Origin: Istiophorus platypterus
Taxonomy: Eukaryota; Chordata; Actinopteri; Istiophoriformes; Istiophoridae
Assembly: GCA_016859345.1 (NCBI GenBank)
Contig: CM029128.1
Location: forward strand, 15,086,604-15,150,603
Direction: 5' to 3'
Length of the DNA stretch: 64,000 nt
Positions within the stretch are counted from its first letter, which is position 1. Each line of letters starts with the position of its first letter. The translations under genes and the position numbers were made by a program. This document shows positions 62,986 to 64,000 of this stretch, one piece after another. A model generated the notes under the pieces. That model was not told the origin of the DNA. It searched no databases and saw only the letters and a list, made by a program, of their open reading frames with translations.

Positions 62986-64000
62986 GTAAGGTGCTGCAGC
63001 GGAGAGAAAAACTCTCCTTGTAACACTCCGTGTAACTGACAGATATAAAGGTTAAAACTGAGAACAAATATGCTACGATATTACTGTTTAATGAATTGTT
63101 GCATTGCCATAATACAACTGGCAACACTCTAGAAACTCTGGCCCTTGAGACATGTATGAAAATACAGTATAAATTTATTAAAGGTAATATTTAACATGTG
63201 GGATGATGGTAATGTAAATGCAGTGTTGTTGTTTTTACAACTTTTGATTAGGTTAAAATGTGTCTGTGACAGTTGGCAGCTTATTGTTTAATCCAGTCTA
63301 ACGTTGTCTGTAGACACATGGCAATATGCTGCTGAATACTGGATTATATTTTGAGTGGATGCTTGTGGTTACTTATGTTATGCAGAGGGACGTGATTACC
63401 TGACCTGCTGTCACACTGCTTTCATAATACCCTCCTAGACTGTTCAAATTATAGTTTATAGAATATTTTTGCTCTGGTGATGGTTTACTTTTCATGTGAA
63501 ATAAGTAAGAGCAACTTTGGCAAAACCTTGAAAGCAAAAATGAACATGTTTTTCCTTTTTATTTCTGAATCCACACATTCATTTAACTCTTCACTTTACA
63601 ACTCTGTGAGTGGACAACCTCCGCATCAACCACTACATCATTCTAAAATATCAACAGTGAAAAACATCTAAAGGTTTCTGTACGTACAGGAAAAATATTT
63701 ATTGGCTATCGGTGTTGCCTCGGACAGTTGCAATTATCTCTGTATTGTCTTTGGATCTGTTCATGAGAGCACATAACAGTCTAGCATTCATAGGTGTGTC
63801 TGTAGGAAGATTACTAATAATCCAGTGTTCAATTATATCATAGAGGCAGATTAGAGATAGATGGACAGGCATGAGTTGCACTGACAGCGGGTTTATAGGC
63901 TTTATGTAGAGTGGCAAGCTGGGCCGGCCTGCTGACTGAGTACTTTGGGACCAGTCTTTAAATACAATATAATATCCTTGATAATAAACTCTACTTTTTG
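62986..64000. other. Downstream DNA to window edge, probably intron of the unidentified gene
   Basis: AT-rich sequence with no coding exon recognised. If the signal-peptide exon is real, this is its first intron. Confidence 0.35.

Overview
This window looks like a piece of a ray-finned (teleost) fish chromosome. Genes are split by GT-AG introns, introns are mostly short (about 0.1-2 kb), non-coding DNA is AT-rich with many long CA/GT microsatellites, and the proteins match the vertebrate families SLC26A1, PAQR3, ANTXR2 and RASGEF1B. The species cannot be told from the sequence. All joined exon models come from reading splice sites by eye and checking that reading phase is kept; no alignment was run.

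Layout. (1) 2-3628, + strand: the 3' seven coding exons of slc26a1, a sulfate/anion exchanger, cut by the left edge. (2) 9842-13347, - strand: complete paqr3 (6 coding exons, 311 aa), with a long 3'UTR toward 7.85 kb and a CpG-rich promoter near 13.8-14.06 kb. (3) 17014-27954, + strand: complete antxr2 (17 exons, 482 aa), with a decayed LINE in its second intron. (4) 29619-36274, - strand: complete rasgef1b coding region (13 coding exons, 589 aa), plus a probable non-coding first exon in a CpG island at 42.9-43.35 kb, separated by a 6.5 kb intron. (5) 43.5-62.9 kb: a 19 kb stretch with no recognisable protein gene, holding microsatellites, a G-quadruplex-prone tract and a few exon-like fragments. 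(6) 62922-62985, + strand: a likely signal-peptide exon of an unidentified gene running off the right edge.

The four genes form two tail-to-tail pairs: slc26a1> <paqr3 and antxr2> <rasgef1b. antxr2 and rasgef1b end only about 100 bp apart. PAQR3, ANTXR2 and RASGEF1B are also near each other on human 4q21, so this is an old vertebrate neighbourhood; slc26a1 (human 4p16) is the newcomer. The genes do not form one pathway. They act in anion transport, Golgi control of Raf signalling, matrix/toxin receptor function and Ras-family GTPase activation.

Points most worth a second look are a tandem-repeat expansion at the N-terminus of rasgef1b, a LINE relic with a twin-priming-like inversion inside antxr2, the intron-rich structure of slc26a1, the orphan signal-peptide exon, and two adjacent canonical G-quadruplex motifs in the desert. 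No wholly new biological system was evident.
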